DNA of 64,000 bases from Echinometra lucunter (Eukaryota; Echinodermata; Echinoidea; Camarodonta; Echinometridae), in contig CM057162.1 in the NCBI GenBank assembly GCA_029962745.1, forward strand, positions 19,489,840 to 19,553,839, read 5' to 3'. Shown here piece after piece: positions 33,008-45,757 of this stretch; position 1 is the first letter of the stretch, and the number at the start of each line of letters is the position of its first letter. The translations under genes were made by a program, and so were the position numbers. The notes under the pieces are model-generated. The model worked only from the letters and a program-made list of their open reading frames with translations. It was not told where the DNA came from and did not search any database.

Positions 33008-35972
33008 CTACATGTAGAAGGAAGAACATAAGATAAAGTCTCCATGATATCTAAAGTTAAGGTAGGTCCAGGTCATGCAATGAAAAAAAACCAAAAAAAC
33101 CAGTCTCCAAACTGCAGCAGGAAAATATTGAAACAAAGAACTGGACCAGTATTCAATTCAGCACTTAAGCTATAATTTTAAGTATTTTACTTAGTTTTCT
33201 GCTTAAGTAAACACCTCACCAACTTCAGTATTCAATTGAAACTTTTGGCTACATAAGTAAATTACTTTGAAAGCCTGATTGGCTAACATGTAAACACAAA
33301 ACAAAAAATAAGTTCCCCCTAAAACATATCCCTGTATTTTTCGATCAGGAACCTTTGATGAAATCTGAATACAGAATCATGTAGCTACAATTCTCAGCTA
33401 CATTTCCTGGAAAATTCAAGGAAAACCCTTCAGTCACGCTTCAATGAACACAACAAATAGGCAAAATTGTCATTTTTTTAAGTTCACAAGACTCGTGCCA
33501 TGACTTTGATGCAGTGATATCGGAACATACTTTAAGTTTTCTGAGTTTGAAGGCAAGGCATGCAACATAAATTTTATTCGTTACAAACATGCCAAATGAG
33601 TTGTGCACAAAATTCATGCTTGAGTGAGCAGAGGTGAAAATGGCAAAAACTACGCAGTTTTGACATCTTTTGTGCCGTGAATTTGATCTATGCGAAGGAA
33701 TTCATGTTTTGGAAGGGTGTTTGCAAATTTTGCAATTGATACCTATCAATTTACAGTTGAATGAACACATAATAAAAGCAAAATATCACCATGTTGAAAT
33801 TATCCCATAATTATTGCCTTATTTTTGTGCACTAAAAATCTTACTGATAACATTTTTAGCGTGTCTACATGACCGGTGTACATTTATCAATGATCTCATG
33901 GCATTTGATTGAAAGTTCATGCTTCAATGAGCACGTGGGTCAGGAAAAGCTCTTCTTTCACCTATCGATCAAAATTGAATGGCTTAATGTGGGTAACCAT
34001 TATGAGTCTTCTTTGGGAGTTTGTCTGATTTGATTTTCGTCGAAATCCCGACCTCTTATGCTTCAGGGAGCAAATGAGATGAGAAAATTATGCAAACGAG
34101 GTGAAAGTTTAGGACGTTGTCCCTGCTCTGTGCCGCATCGGATAGTTAATTAGTTAGGACCTCAGTGAGATATGTGCCAAATTTCATGAAAAACTCACAG
34201 AAGATTGCACAATAATCATCAATAAAAAATGCCAGATTTCATTTTTATTTCCCCTCCCACTGACACTATGTACGACAGGGAGCAAAATTTTAACAAAAGT
34301 GAAAGTAACACAAAATAATGAGATTCCTGGGTGCCGTTGCATGAAACTTGCTATTACAGTAACTTTGCCATCACTGGTAACTTTCATGGAATACTGGATT
34401 TTGATTGGCTGTTGAGCAACGTTGCCATGGTAGTTACCATTGCTGTTCCCAGGTCATTGTTTTCCTTCCTTTTTTTTATCCTTATATATAAGGAGATTCC
34501 TCACATAACACGGTAATTTTACTTTTCCCAGGTCTTTAGGTTTTTGGTTTTTTTTACCCATATTATAGAAGGATATTCCTGATATAACAAGGTAATTTTC
34601 ATGGTCCCAATGTCCTTGTTACAGTGAGTTTCCATTCTACAGGCAGCAGTGCTGAATATCTGCTAGTATTGCAAGAATTACAATTCATCCTGTAAAAGCA
34701 TACATTTTCAGGTGCATGATTTTCAGAAATTTCAAGAATGAGTCAGTACTTGCTTGTGGCACAAGCCTTACAACGTGTGAATTGCAAATGGCTCAACACA
34801 GAATTGCAATAAGAAAGAAAAGACCTTTGAAACAATGTGTGGAATTTTCATTTTGTGAAAATGTCTGGTTTCACCTATTTATTTGGCTTATTTCCAAACA
34901 GTTGGTCAGGATAAACAACTTTGAAAAGTATTGATGATAGCAATCTCTGGAGCCACAAACTTTCAAAAATTTGAGGGTATTCATGTTGCAATTTTAATCA
35001 TATTTCCATGCTTTGAAATTTGAGGCATGACAAGAAGGGCTTATTGACAAGTTTGGGAATCTAAACCACTCACAAATTTCAAATCTTCATGCACAAAGAA
35101 GTTTATGGACACCGTGTCTTACATGGCAATTCAATATTATAAAACTAGAAGTATCACTGAAGGTGATTAATACCCCAACCCCGATTTGTGTGCTAAATTT
35201 CTCGAACATTGCTTAAAAAATAAGTAGTTTGATCTGTAATATTTTCCCTTGACTTATTGCCATAATATGCTGTTACCATGGCAATGCAGTTTCCAACACG
35301 TCTTGCACATCTTCGCAAGACCAATGTACACTATATGTGCCAAATTTCACGAGCATCTCTCAAACATGAGGAAGTAGTTTGAAACGCAATGTATCTCTCT
35401 CATTTATTGCCACAATATGCTGTTACCATGCCAGCTCTGACAAATTAAAAAAATAAGTCTTGCATATCTCTGTGCATGCCAAATTTCATGAGCCTTGCTC
35501 TGCATTGCTCAAAAACTGAGGAAGAAGTTTGATCTGCAAGATTGCAATGGAGGGTCTGACAACCTGCCCAACAGTATCAATTCCTTTATGTATACACCCC
35601 CTTCAAACTTCCTTAGGTGGGGTATAACAACTTGTATAAACTGACCGAAGCACTTCAGTATCATTATTAACCCAGTCATTGGATTAAATTACTACTTTGT
35701 AAATTACTTCAATGCACCATCTCTACTCCTTAGGGAGCACTGTAACCACTCGCCCATTTTATGGGAATAACTAATCCTATACATTCATTCAACACTAAAA
35801 AATCATATCATTACACGATGTACATGTACACCATATCAGCAGAGATCTAACATGTCAGTCCTCGAGAGGACAAACAGTAGAAATGAGCACAGTAATGAAA
35901 GTCTTTTTGCCAGGGTATGTAAAGTTTTGGGGTAAATTGCACAAAACCATTGTCCTCATACTAGTAACTCAC
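33008..35972 (-). other. UBA52: UBA52 intron between coding exons 3 and 4 (2.97 kb)
   Basis: Canonical GTGAGT donor and TACATGTAG acceptor. It contains an AT-rich stretch with no recognised gene and the tandem-core element at 35145-35628. The intron splits a lysine codon within the eL40 zinc-binding region. Confidence 0.9.
35145..35628. repeat. Tandem-core element with GGGGTAT ends
   Basis: It begins AACTAGAAGTATCACTGAAG and GATTAATACCCCAACCCC, and ends CTTAGGTGGGGTATAAC. TACCCC and GGGGTA are thus inverted at the ends. The core has about three units of roughly 140 bp containing AATATGCTGTTACCATG and GCCAAATTTCATGAGC. The plan is that of the DR1-bearing families, but these units lack the TGACCTTTGACC word. 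Confidence 0.6.
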
Positions 35973-36075
35973 TTTCTGCAGATCTGCTTCTCACAGTTGT
36001 ACTTCTGGGCCAGGAGACGGAGGGAAGGTTCGATCACACCACCTCGCAGACGAAGCACCAGATGAAGTGTAGATT
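35973..36075 (-). CDS. UBA52: UBA52, coding exon 3 (ubiquitin C-terminus and eL40 start)
   Basis: This 103-nt exon encodes [13 protein letters not shown], the invariant ubiquitin tail ending in the cleavable Gly-Gly. It runs straight on into eL40: [18 protein letters not shown], then ICRK. Deubiquitinases cut after Gly76 to free both products. The acceptor is TTTGCAG|AATCT, completing the codon for Glu64 with one base of the previous exon. The donor is AGAAA|GTGAGT, leaving a lysine codon split 2+1. The Leu-Leu and Glu-Lys-Gln variants relative to the human protein are normal family variation. Confidence 0.97.
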
Positions 36076-38514
36076 CTGCAAAGGATTGAATGATAATTTA
36101 TGGTGATATTAAGATTTAATTCAGATACAATCATTTGAACGCTCGAGGTGGTACAAGAGCAAATTACCCTGAACAAGATTACAAGGATTCTAACTGTGCT
36201 TTAACCAGTTATCTAAAATTTTACCAATATGCAAAGATGATTTCCTTGAAATGACCCTTATGCGACAGTGGAGCCCTAGGGTTGCAACTACAGTTAAAAC
36301 TTATGTTGGACTGGAATGAGATGGATTCTGGAATCAAATGTAAAAAAGTTCTAACATGACTGAGATACTAGTATTTGAAACAGGTTAACACAAGAGAAGA
36401 AAATAATTTCAGTTTTTATATTAATTTAGCACATGAACTGTTTTTACATGTAGCTCCAAATAATTTGACAGCCTAAAAGCACATTTAAAAATTAAATTGT
36501 GCAGTATTAATATATTTAGCTGAATTTTACCCTTGTTTATTATGAGAAAGAATATATCTGTACATTTGATTTTGCAAAAATGAATATTCTGTGGGTAAAG
36601 GTGGTCTCAACTGGTCATGCCCCTCTCACATGTTGTGGTGCAATGGATTTCACAGAAAATCTTGAGTTGGTGCACAGGCTTGCATGTTTATTTTTTCAAG
36701 CATGTAGGAGCATTACAAGGGCATGCAAGGAGGAGGTCAGATAAAGTCTAACAATCTCTGTAGATGGTCACATGTATCCTATTCCTATTGAATGTACATG
36801 TAGGTAACATATGCCGCCATTGTACTTCTCTCACGGTCTTCCTTGCGAACATCGCCTACGCTTCTTGGAGGTCTAAAAAAAAAACATGTGGCCGCCCTTA
36901 TACTGCCACCACCACCCATTTGCATTGTACTTGCACGATGGCTGTTATTGTTTTACCTCAAAGAGTTCTTGCCAGGCAACAACAGGGTACACTTATATGA
37001 GGGTAACAGATGCCCAAAAGAAGATGCAGGAAAGTGAGCCCAGTTGGGACAATGACACAAGGTCTTATGAACCAAGGAGGTGGGCCCAAGCCAACCACAC
37101 CCTGCAGGAAACACAGTTTGCACAAATGTACTTGTTTACCTGCAACCATTACCTTTCAATTTTCTTCAGTTTGACTATCATTATGGTGTTTTATGAAGTC
37201 ACCAAAATGTCACAGAGATATCTTGTAATATTCATACTGCCCTCAAGCTTTTGACGTATGATTTGCGTCTTGGCCACAATTACTCTGCGATCAATAGCCA
37301 TGATTGCTCTGCGATCAATATTCAATAGCCTGTACTTACTCAAAGTCTTAACTTCATCTTTGGAATAAAATACTACATGGATAAACAATTTTGATATTCA
37401 CTCTTGCAACTGTTTTAACTGCTTGTGGACTCCTTTGAAAATCAGTGCATTGCTGAAAGGGTGTATCCAAAGCTGCCAACCTCTAAGAGCTAAAATCAGT
37501 GCTCTGAAGCTCAAAATAAGCAAGGTGTTTTCAACATCAAGAAAAAGGCATTTTCTAGCACTTATTAACAATGAAAATTATTGCAATCTACTACGTTAGT
37601 CCAATAGCGTATGCAACTAGTAGTCGAGTCAGTTTCTATTTTATATATTTTTAACCTCAAAATTCTGTTCATTCTTCAACATTACCGACATCAAAATTAA
37701 AGGCTAAGAGTTAGAGATATGAGCTGATAACTCATGTCATACAGAGAGTTGTTTCTTTGTTTTTTTTTTCTGATTAATTTCAGTCAGGAATTCAAGCTTG
37801 AACGGTAAACACATTCTCAGACTTCAAAGTCTGTTTGTATTTGATCTGGGTACATGTAATGCAAGAAAATATTCAGCTAAATTAAATAAAAACAACGGCA
37901 TATGTTCCTAAAAAGATGATCCCACCCCCCAAGATATGAAGTAGCAACACAACACAGCAGCACGGGCACTATACCCACCAGACACACAAATGTTTGAACA
38001 CCTGCTCATGTGGAGCAAAAGTTTTCAGTCAACAGAAGGCGAGATCTCCTTTGCGTGTTTGGTCAAATTCAAACTCGTTTATGCCCTATTATGCATTTTT
38101 TCAGATCAAATCATCCGATGCTCTAGTCTTGAGATGCGACACAAATGCCACTCACCAATCCACGAATGTAGAGAAATCGGTATGCTCATGTGAAACTCAA
38201 TGCCATTTTTACCATCGCACTTAGATCTAAACATTACGTTAAGTTAAGATCTGTGCTTTTCCAAGTACGTACACACAGGAGGCAGCATTCACAAAGCCAA
38301 CAGAATGTTACCTGAAATATCAGGTTTTGAGAGAAATGAGATTGAAAATTAAATTTTTTTTCCATTTTTCCGTCATTTGAGAATGACTTACCCAAATAGC
38401 TGATTCTGTAAGATATTCCTGCAGAATATTTTCACAAATTTCAGGAAAAAATGAATTTGTCACCTTAGAGTAATTTCCATTTTTAGAATGGCTTTTTACC
38501 ATGTCAGAGCACTC

Positions 38515-39335
38515 TCCCTAGGAGCAGTTCTAATTTGACAAACGAGTGTATGTTAACTTAAAGGAGAATGCAACCCAGGCATCAATGTGCTCCAAGTGAA
38601 TAAAGATGATCAAAAGAGGAAACAGTAAAAGTGAGCAAAATCGGACAATCTGTTCAAGAGTTATGAATTTTGAAAGTTCAGTAAATCCCTATTAGGGGAT
38701 CCTTGAGTTGGCAACTTTGCCAGCATCTGTGATGTCATCTTGGACAATCAATTCAATTCTCTCAATTCATTTTGGACATAATTTATAAAAACAAAATATT
38801 GATTTATATGAAATTTCAAGTCAGGAATCAACATAATTCCTCCAAAAATGCTTGCAGAATTGATATAGCCATATCATACTCAAACCATAAATCAAAAGAA
38901 TTTTAATTTTTCTTGAAAATAAAGAAAATGTTAAATTCTGTGTACAAATGACTGGAGAGTTGTCCACGATGACATCACAGATCCTGGCAAAGTTGCCAAT
39001 TCAAGGATCCCCTAATAAGGATTTACATAAACTTTCAAAGTTCATAACTCTTGAACAGATTGTCCGATTTTGCTCAAAGTTTCATGGTTACTCTTTTTGA
39101 TCATCTTCATTCACTTGAAGCACATTGATGTCAAGGTTGCATTCTCCTTTAATGTCGCACAAGCATCCTCCCGCGCAGAGTCGAATCAGTTTGCCAACAG
39201 AACATATCTTGACTTACAGCCTAAGCAAATTGAAGATGCGTCTTTTTGGCAACTGATTTGCCTCCCACTTGAGGATTATTGCGCACTGTTAAAATATGCT
39301 CTTTTGTCAAATTAGAAACTGTTCCCTGGAAAGGT
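38515..39335. repeat. Outer foldback element interrupted by element B
   Basis: GGAGCAGTTCTAATTTGACA at about 38521 is the reverse complement of TGTCAAATTAGAAACTGTTCC at about 39306. Partial complementarity continues toward the inside until element B (38558-39152) intervenes. Removing B would bring the two arms close together, so B jumped into an older hairpin element. Confidence 0.6.
38558..39152. repeat. Long foldback element B, copy 2 (595 bp)
   Basis: It has the same ends (TTAAAGGAGAATGCAACCC and mirror) and the same internal order as copy 1 at 9080-9669. This includes GCAAAATCGGACAATCTGTT, CAGCATCTGTGATGTCATC and GGATCCTTGAGTTGGCAAC. Bounded by TTAA on both sides. Confidence 0.85.
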
Positions 39336-39385
39336 GCTTTGATTTATTATCATCATTATTATTTTACTAGGCAATTTGGCAAAAA

Positions 39386-40350
39386 CTAGATGAATCCTCG
39401 ACCACACGCGGTCAAATCTATTCCTCCGCCAATGCCAGATAGGAAATATATGGCACATTCATGTTGACTTATTTTCATTTATAAAAAGACATCTTTGACC
39501 TTGACCTTGACCTTTGACCTTGTGACCCCCAACTCTAATGAGACCTTTGCCCTTTCCATACACTTACATAAGCCAAGTTTGCAGTTGAACCATCAGAGTT
39601 GTTGATTTATCGCAAGAACAAGCAAGTTTAATGTATATGACTCTATGACCTTTGACCGTGAGACTCCAAAATCTAACCAGATCATTGTCCCTCCCACATG
39701 CATACATGAGCCAAGTCTGAAGTTTGTTCCATCAAATAGTTATTGAGTTATCTTGAGAATGTACCATTTTATGTACATGACCTCTAAGACCTTTGACCTT
39801 TGACCTAGAGACCCAGAAATCTAATCAGATCATTGTCCCTCACATATGCATACATGAGCCAAGTTTGAAGTTGATCCGTTAAATGGTTGTGTAGTTATAG
39901 CGAAAACGAACCATTTCTATGTACCGGTACATAATGACCTCTATGACCTTTGATCTGAGACCCCAAAATCTAATCAGATCATTATCCCTCATATACATGT
40001 ATGCATACATGAGCCAAGTTTGAAGTTGATCCGTGAAATGGTTGTGTATTTATCGCGAGAACGAACCATTTCTATGTACATAATGACCTCTATGACCTTT
40101 GACCTTTGACCCTGAGACTCCAAAATCTAATCAGATCATTGTCCCTTCCATATCCATACACGAGCCACAAGTTGAAGTTGATCCATAAAATTGTGTATTT
40201 ATCGCGACAACAAACCATTTCTATGTAAATAATGACCTCTATGACCTTTGGACCTTTGACCATGAAACTCCAAGGTTCTTAAGTTATCCGCGAGAACGAA
40301 AACAGGATGGACGGACGGACAACCCGAAAACATAATGCCTCACATAAAAA
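39386..40350. repeat. Tandem-core element C, copy 2
   Basis: It begins ACTAGATGAATCCTCGACC followed by ATGCC-type text CTCCGCCAATGCCAGAT. It has five or six units of about 150 bp with ATGACCTTTGACCTTTGACC, GAGACCCCAAAATCTAATC, CAGATCATTGTCCCTC and GAACCATTTCTATGTACAT. It closes with AGGATGGACGGACGGACAAC and ATAATGCCTCACATAAA. Related copies lie at 12145, 51713 and 53344. Confidence 0.8.
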
Positions 40351-40848
40351 TGCAATAAAACCGTAAATGAATTGATTTGAACTGAAATGCTGTATATATT
40401 TCATAAGTTGAATTTACTATAAAACAACACATCCTTTTTCGTTGAAATTTCGTTAAAATAATTATGTAAGAAATCTTAGGAAAGGACAGAAAAATGGGAA
40501 AGACTACATTTTTAATCTTGTTTTCACACATGATATTTTGGGTTCAATGCTTTTGCCTTATTGTGACAACACCTTGATGCCAAAACAGTTTATAGCATTC
40601 ATGGGTTGGTTTTGTTATGGCAAAAGGATACGATGGCATACAGGGGTACGTTCTTAGGCTGTATCATTTCATATATTTGTTGCTTCTAGTACGGTAAAAT
40701 AGTGCATGCCGACACATATGTTCCTTTAGCATCACGTTCTCATTTTTTTACTACCCACACCACCATACCAAAGCAGTGTACGTAATTAGATACATTCATT
40801 TCCTGTGACATCATGAATGTTTTCTCTGTAATTTTTATGAGTGTAGTG

Positions 40849-41025
40849 CAGGGAAAAAATATACAGGGGCTCAGGGCGAATTCGCCCCGAAATGCCAAAA
40901 AGAGCCCTGGAAAACCAAAAAAGAGCCTGAAATTCTCATAGGCTCCAATGTAAACTGCAATACAATTTAGAAAATTTGGGTGAATGAGCTCAAAATGTAG
41001 CCCTGAAAACAATTTTTCCCCTGGT
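40849..41025. repeat. Short TIR element J, copy 1
   Basis: GCAGGGAAAAAATAT at the left and AATTTTTCCCCTGGTG at the right are imperfect inverted ends. The interior GAATTCGCCCCGAAATGCC, AAAAAGAGCCCTGGAAAAC and CTCCAATGTAAACTGCAATA is shared in the same orientation with 45566-45757. Confidence 0.7.
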
Positions 41026-41217
41026 GTAGTGATCCAGAATTTCTGGATTAAAAAGAGAACAAAAATTCTTCTTCTTCTCCTGCCTCCTTCAAATCCTGAA
41101 GATTCTTGCAGGTTTAATGTGTTATGTGCATCAGCAAAAGTGTAGTGTGCTGAATTTGTACAGGTGCTTGGTGCAAGTAAAATACCACATCATGCCTATT
41201 TCCTGTCTTTCATCAGA

Positions 41218-41365
41218 TTATGATGAAAGGCTTGCCAGTGAGGATGACATCACTGTTTCTAGTGACAAGTTGTTTCCCAGGCTCTCAATGTCCTTGGGAA
41301 TTGGGAATGGGGAACTGCTTGATGTCAAGGTTGAAGTGCAATTCTTGAATGAGCATGCGCATTAG
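41218..41365 (+). CDS. Orphan exon-like open frame, product unknown
   Basis: A strong acceptor, TTTCCTGTCTTTCATCAG, precedes a frame reading YDERLASEDDITVSSDK, then LFPRLSMSLGIGNGELLDVK, and stopping at TAG (41363). The composition is protein-like and acidic, unlike neighbouring chance frames. The LG-I-NG-LL pattern faintly recalls the ubiquitin-like fold of the E1 subunit UBA2, but I would not assign it. No partner exon was found on this strand. It may be an exon of an unrecognised gene, a decayed retrocopy or chance. Confidence 0.25.
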
Positions 41366-41850
41366 GTAGAGGTCAACTCGTATTATCTATTCATAAATGC
41401 TAATGTATTCATGAATAAATTTATTCCGACGCAGCAGCATCAGCGAATCAGTGTCCTACAATTATCTAATTATAATGCAACTAATATGCCAAATGAAAAA
41501 GCAGTGTGACGTTGTTGATGTCTGGTTTCATCATAGCGTTTCATTCAGACGATTCACTAGCCTGGTACAATCACATAATTACCAAACCTAAAAATTTATA
41601 AGTAATAATAATATTCAGAAGAAGTAAGGAGTTGCTGGTAACTTAACTCCTTGGAAGAACTGACCATTCCATTAGACATGAAATGAAATATTGGAGGAAG
41701 AATGAACTTATTTCTGCATTGACTCTTCGGAATTCTTGATGGCGGGAAAAAAGGGGAATTAGGACAGCAACTCATTATATTCACGTATCCAGTAATCAAA
41801 AGGTAGTAAACTGGATAAGATGCTGCACAATTCAGCAAACATATGCTACT

Positions 41851-42095
41851 GACGTAGCCAGGAATTTTCAGCAGGGGGGGGGGGGCAAGGCAAGGAAGGG
41901 AGGGTGGGGAGATTTTGAAAATTCATGCATGAAAATGGCATTTTCTGCACAGAATTTCAGTATTAGGTGTAACTTATATGAGATGAGGCATATGCTAATC
42001 TTTTTTTTTGCGCTCACCGATTTCAACGGGGGGGGGGTGGGGTGGGGTGGGGGGGTGGGGACATGGCCCCCTTGTGCCCCTTAGCTTCGCCCCTG
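41851..42095. repeat. G-rich short element with AGC-type inverted ends
   Basis: CTGACGTAGCCAGGAATTTT at the left and CCTTAGCTTCGCCCCTGATT at the right are imperfect mirror ends. Between them lie G runs at about 41873-41885 and 42029-42058, then a CCCCCTTGTGCCCC block. It resembles the common short G-rich MITE style seen elsewhere in the intergenic part. Confidence 0.5.
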
Positions 42096-42454
42096 ATTAT
42101 ATCTAATATCATGTGAGATTCAGATCACTTTACAACCAGAGGTCTCAACAAGATGATAAACCTCTTCTGCATCATTATGTTATTATGCTTTCTAAGGAAA
42201 AGGAAAAGGAAAATTGTAATCTCAATTCCGACCCCCTCCCCCCGAGTCATTAGTCGTTTTACCAGCTGATCAGTAGTTGTTGTGCTGAATTATCCGTTTT
42301 TTAATTGAAATCAATACAAGGTGGGTAAAAGAATAAGAAGGCCCCCCCCCCCCCCAAAAAAAAAAAAAAAAAAAAAGAAAATGTGTCCCAAGGTATAACT
42401 GGCAAATGTTTTCTCCAGTGGCTTCTTCACACTCTCTCTCCTATTCACCCTCCC

Positions 42455-42486
<32 letters not shown>

Positions 42487-44199
42487 TCCCTCGCTCCCTC
42501 CTCTCCTTCCCTCTTTCCCCCGAAGTCGCATCTTTATCTCGTTCATTTCTTTTTTTATCAAACTCTTTATCACAATCTCCATGACCTCACGTCACCTCTC
42601 TTGTTATCTCTTCTTTTGAGATATATTTCTCTGTCACTCTCTTATTTGTTTCACCACAATTCTCAACTATTTAATCATGTTACTTACAGAAAACAACAAA
42701 ACAAGTGGATTACTGGACGTTCAAAAGATTAAATTTTTTATTAGCATCATTATCGCAATGATGAATTGATCGTGTTTACATGTTAACTGATATAATCTGC
42801 AATCTATTACAGATCTATGCCCAGTGTAATTACATCAGCTTTTTGGTAATGTTAAAACTAATTTTCACAAACTGATGATTGCTCTTACCTTCCTTTTTTT
42901 TTGTCATTCTTGCATACAAAAATATATTTTGTGACTAATTTATTAACATGAAAGTATTACAGTTTCTAATCTTATACCTTCAGAAGTAGTAGCCCACATT
43001 TCCACAACACTGTTTCAGAATTGGAAGAGAAACTAGCCAATTTCAATTTTAAAACTATACATCACATCAGTACAAAATACATAACTTACAATAGATATAG
43101 ACACAAAATAATATTTCACGTTAGTGAACACTAAACACAGTTACTCATAAGGCCCAGGACAATGATTTTAAGATCTGGCAGGGTCAACAGGTTTACGAAT
43201 TGAATTGAACTGAATTAAATTAAATTAAATTAAATTCCAACCATTTACAACAATATTCCAAAGAATAGGAGAAAATAAACGGTTGTTCTCTTGAAGCGTC
43301 AGGAAGACGCCTTTACAAAACAAATAAAAGAAAAGAAAATTTGTGCCGAATATGTCCTATGGAAATGTACTGGGATCTACAACTTTAGGAGTGTTTTTCT
43401 GTGGCTTAAAGCAAGATTGGGTGCCACTTGCAAAAGTGGGCTACTATCTTTAATGCATGAAGTTTTTTTGCAAATATATTTTTTAAACTGATGCACAGAT
43501 ATCCTATCGTAATCTAGGGAGTTTAAGAGATTATGATCTATGCTACATCATGCAATTCTTGATAAAATCAAGATTTTACTTTACACATTTATCCACTATT
43601 CCAAACCTCCAATTGGCGGATGGAACAATGATCATCTAATAATTTACAGTTGCAAAGAATGTTTTGCATATTGGGCATGAAAATATGAACAAAGATTATC
43701 TTAATTTTCTTTATATACACGTAAGGCCCTTTTCCATGCACCGAAATCAATAACCACTTTACGAATTTGTACCCTACAGGTGATATGTTACAATTGAGTG
43801 AACTTACAGCCGTGTTGAAAAATAGAAACTTCCCGTAAAAGCTAAAATAAAAAAAAAAAGGGGGGGGGGGAATGCTGTCTACACAAACACACAAACAAAA
43901 CACGCAAAACAACAATAAGTTTTGTGAAGATTCAAAAAGGATCAAAGACCTATCAGCTTGGCGATCACTTCAGCGTTAACATTAGGGGCAATACAATGTC
44001 CCAATTCATCTTAGTCTTAGAGAAAACTCTATCCTCAATTAGGAAATAAAACTTATGATAGATCTGTGGGTAGTAACTTGGGAAGTGGCAGGCTACTTAA
44101 AGTAAAAAAAAACTATTGATACAGTCCCTCTTTTTTGCTAAATCTACCTATTACCATAACTTTGGGATATTTGCAGAGTTTTATCTTGTCCAGCTGCCA

Positions 44200-44237
44200 T
44201 CAGCAATGAAGATGAAGAGGTGTGAACGTGTGAATAT
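44200..44237 (-). CDS. Putative nested small gene, exon 3 (terminal coding)
   Basis: After acceptor CATTCAACAG, preceded by a pyrimidine-rich stretch, this segment continues the frame from exon 2 for twelve codons (DIHTFTPLHLHC) to a TGA at 44202-44200. The resulting product would be 51 residues. This is the weakest of the three exons: the splice site is reasonable but there is no homology to support the reading, and other downstream acceptors could be used. Confidence 0.3.
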
Positions 44238-44864
44238 CTGTTGAATGAAAAGAATATGAAAAAGAGCGAAATTTAACAAATATGTGAGACATGTGTGATT
44301 TGTAAGATATAAATTTATAAACATGTACTGACTATAGCAAAATAGAGCTATGTACACGATTGGACTCGATGAATACATCTGTCCACAAACTTGTCTTCTG
44401 GAAGGGCCTTCTATTACAGTAGCTCCTCCACATCATAATCTATCAATGATGTTGAGAATTACATTCTTAAAACCCTTCAAATCCAAGTTATATTGTATCT
44501 GATACGGTAATACATTGAACTTGACACAGGACAATCATGAGGATTGTCTTATCTATTTTATAATTGTGCCTGGGAAATATATATATTTTTTTTTTTGCTA
44601 GCTTGCTAATAGACTGTCCATTATTATTATCATTATCATTACTAGTTTTATTTTAATTTTTTATTATTATTCCGAAAAACAGGATCCAGTCTGTATACTT
44701 GAAAGACTTTGCTTTTACTAAAAGCACGAAGTTCAATCAAGGGCAACTACATTAATATTGTCCCATTATTTTACTGTCCTATTATTATTATTATCATCAT
44801 CATTGTTATTATTTATTGGCATAGATCTAGACCTATAAACAGCAAATTTATTCATACAGCCTAC

Positions 44865-44953
44865 CTCTCCAAATTTCAGCAAGTTCTTTTTTCCTCTCTG
44901 GATTTGTACATGTCTCCACAGAATCTATTTTATTGGAGAAGAAAAGCACTATC
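44865..44953 (-). CDS. Putative nested small gene, exon 2
   Basis: The exon is bounded by a long pyrimidine tract ending in CACAATTTCAG and by donor GAGAG|GTAGGC. Its 89 nt begin with one base that completes the codon left by exon 1. It encodes IVLFFSNKIDSVETCTNPER followed by KKELAEIWR with no stop. The text is polar, with an amphipathic lysine/glutamate stretch typical of real protein. No family was recognised. It lies in the same orientation as, and within the 19.6-kb intron of, UBA52. Confidence 0.45.
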
Positions 44954-45565
44954 CTGAAATTGTGAAAAGAAAGAAAGAAAGAAAAAAAAACATTAGTTCA
45001 AGTTACATTTCTAGTTAGAATCTAGACAAGCTGTTGTCGCTCACTACAATGACTATGCTGTATGCTACGTGCTCAACCCTAACACTGGAAAAAAAAAAAA
45101 AAAAAAAATCAAGCTAGCGATAAGAAAAAAAAGACAAAATTTATGAGTCAAGCATGAAGAACACAAGGAATAGCCGCTGTCACTGAACATCGAAGTCGTA
45201 ATCGTAATCGTAATAGAAATGTGATACATAACACTATGATTATTTTGTGACAATTTGACACAGATTTGCTCAACCGTTACATCGAGATACGATTTGATCA
45301 TTTGTGTAATGTTAGTACTCACTAACATGTTCGTGGGAAAGATTAGCAACGATTTTCACTAGAACTAACTAACGTTAGACTCTAGATCTAACTGTTAGGT
45401 CTGGACTATGTCTACATCTGAATTAGATAGTGGACCAGGTCTAACAACAGTAACAATAACAGCTTTGTCAAAATAAAAGGGGGATCAGATTTAACTACTT
45501 GTCTTCCGATGTGAACTAATGTTAAACTTGAATTCAAAATGTATAAACTCCCAGTAACACTAAAC

Positions 45566-45757
45566 AGCAGGGAAAAAAATATATGGCGGCTTGGGGTGAA
45601 TTTGCCCCCGAAATGCAAAAAAGAGCCCTGGAAAACTAAAAAAGAGCCCCTGTAATTCTCATAGGGTCCAATGTAAACTGTAATACAATGTAGAAAATTT
45701 GGGCAGATGGGCTCAAAAAGTAGCCCCGGAAAAAAATTTATTATTTTTTTCCCTGCT
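45566..45757. repeat. Short TIR element J, copy 2
   Basis: Ends AGCAGGGAAAAAAATAT and TTATTTTTTTCCCTGCT are clear inverted repeats of about 17 bp. The interior matches 40849-41025 in the same orientation (AAAGAGCCCTGGAAAAC, then CCAATGTAAACTGTAATA). Confidence 0.8.
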
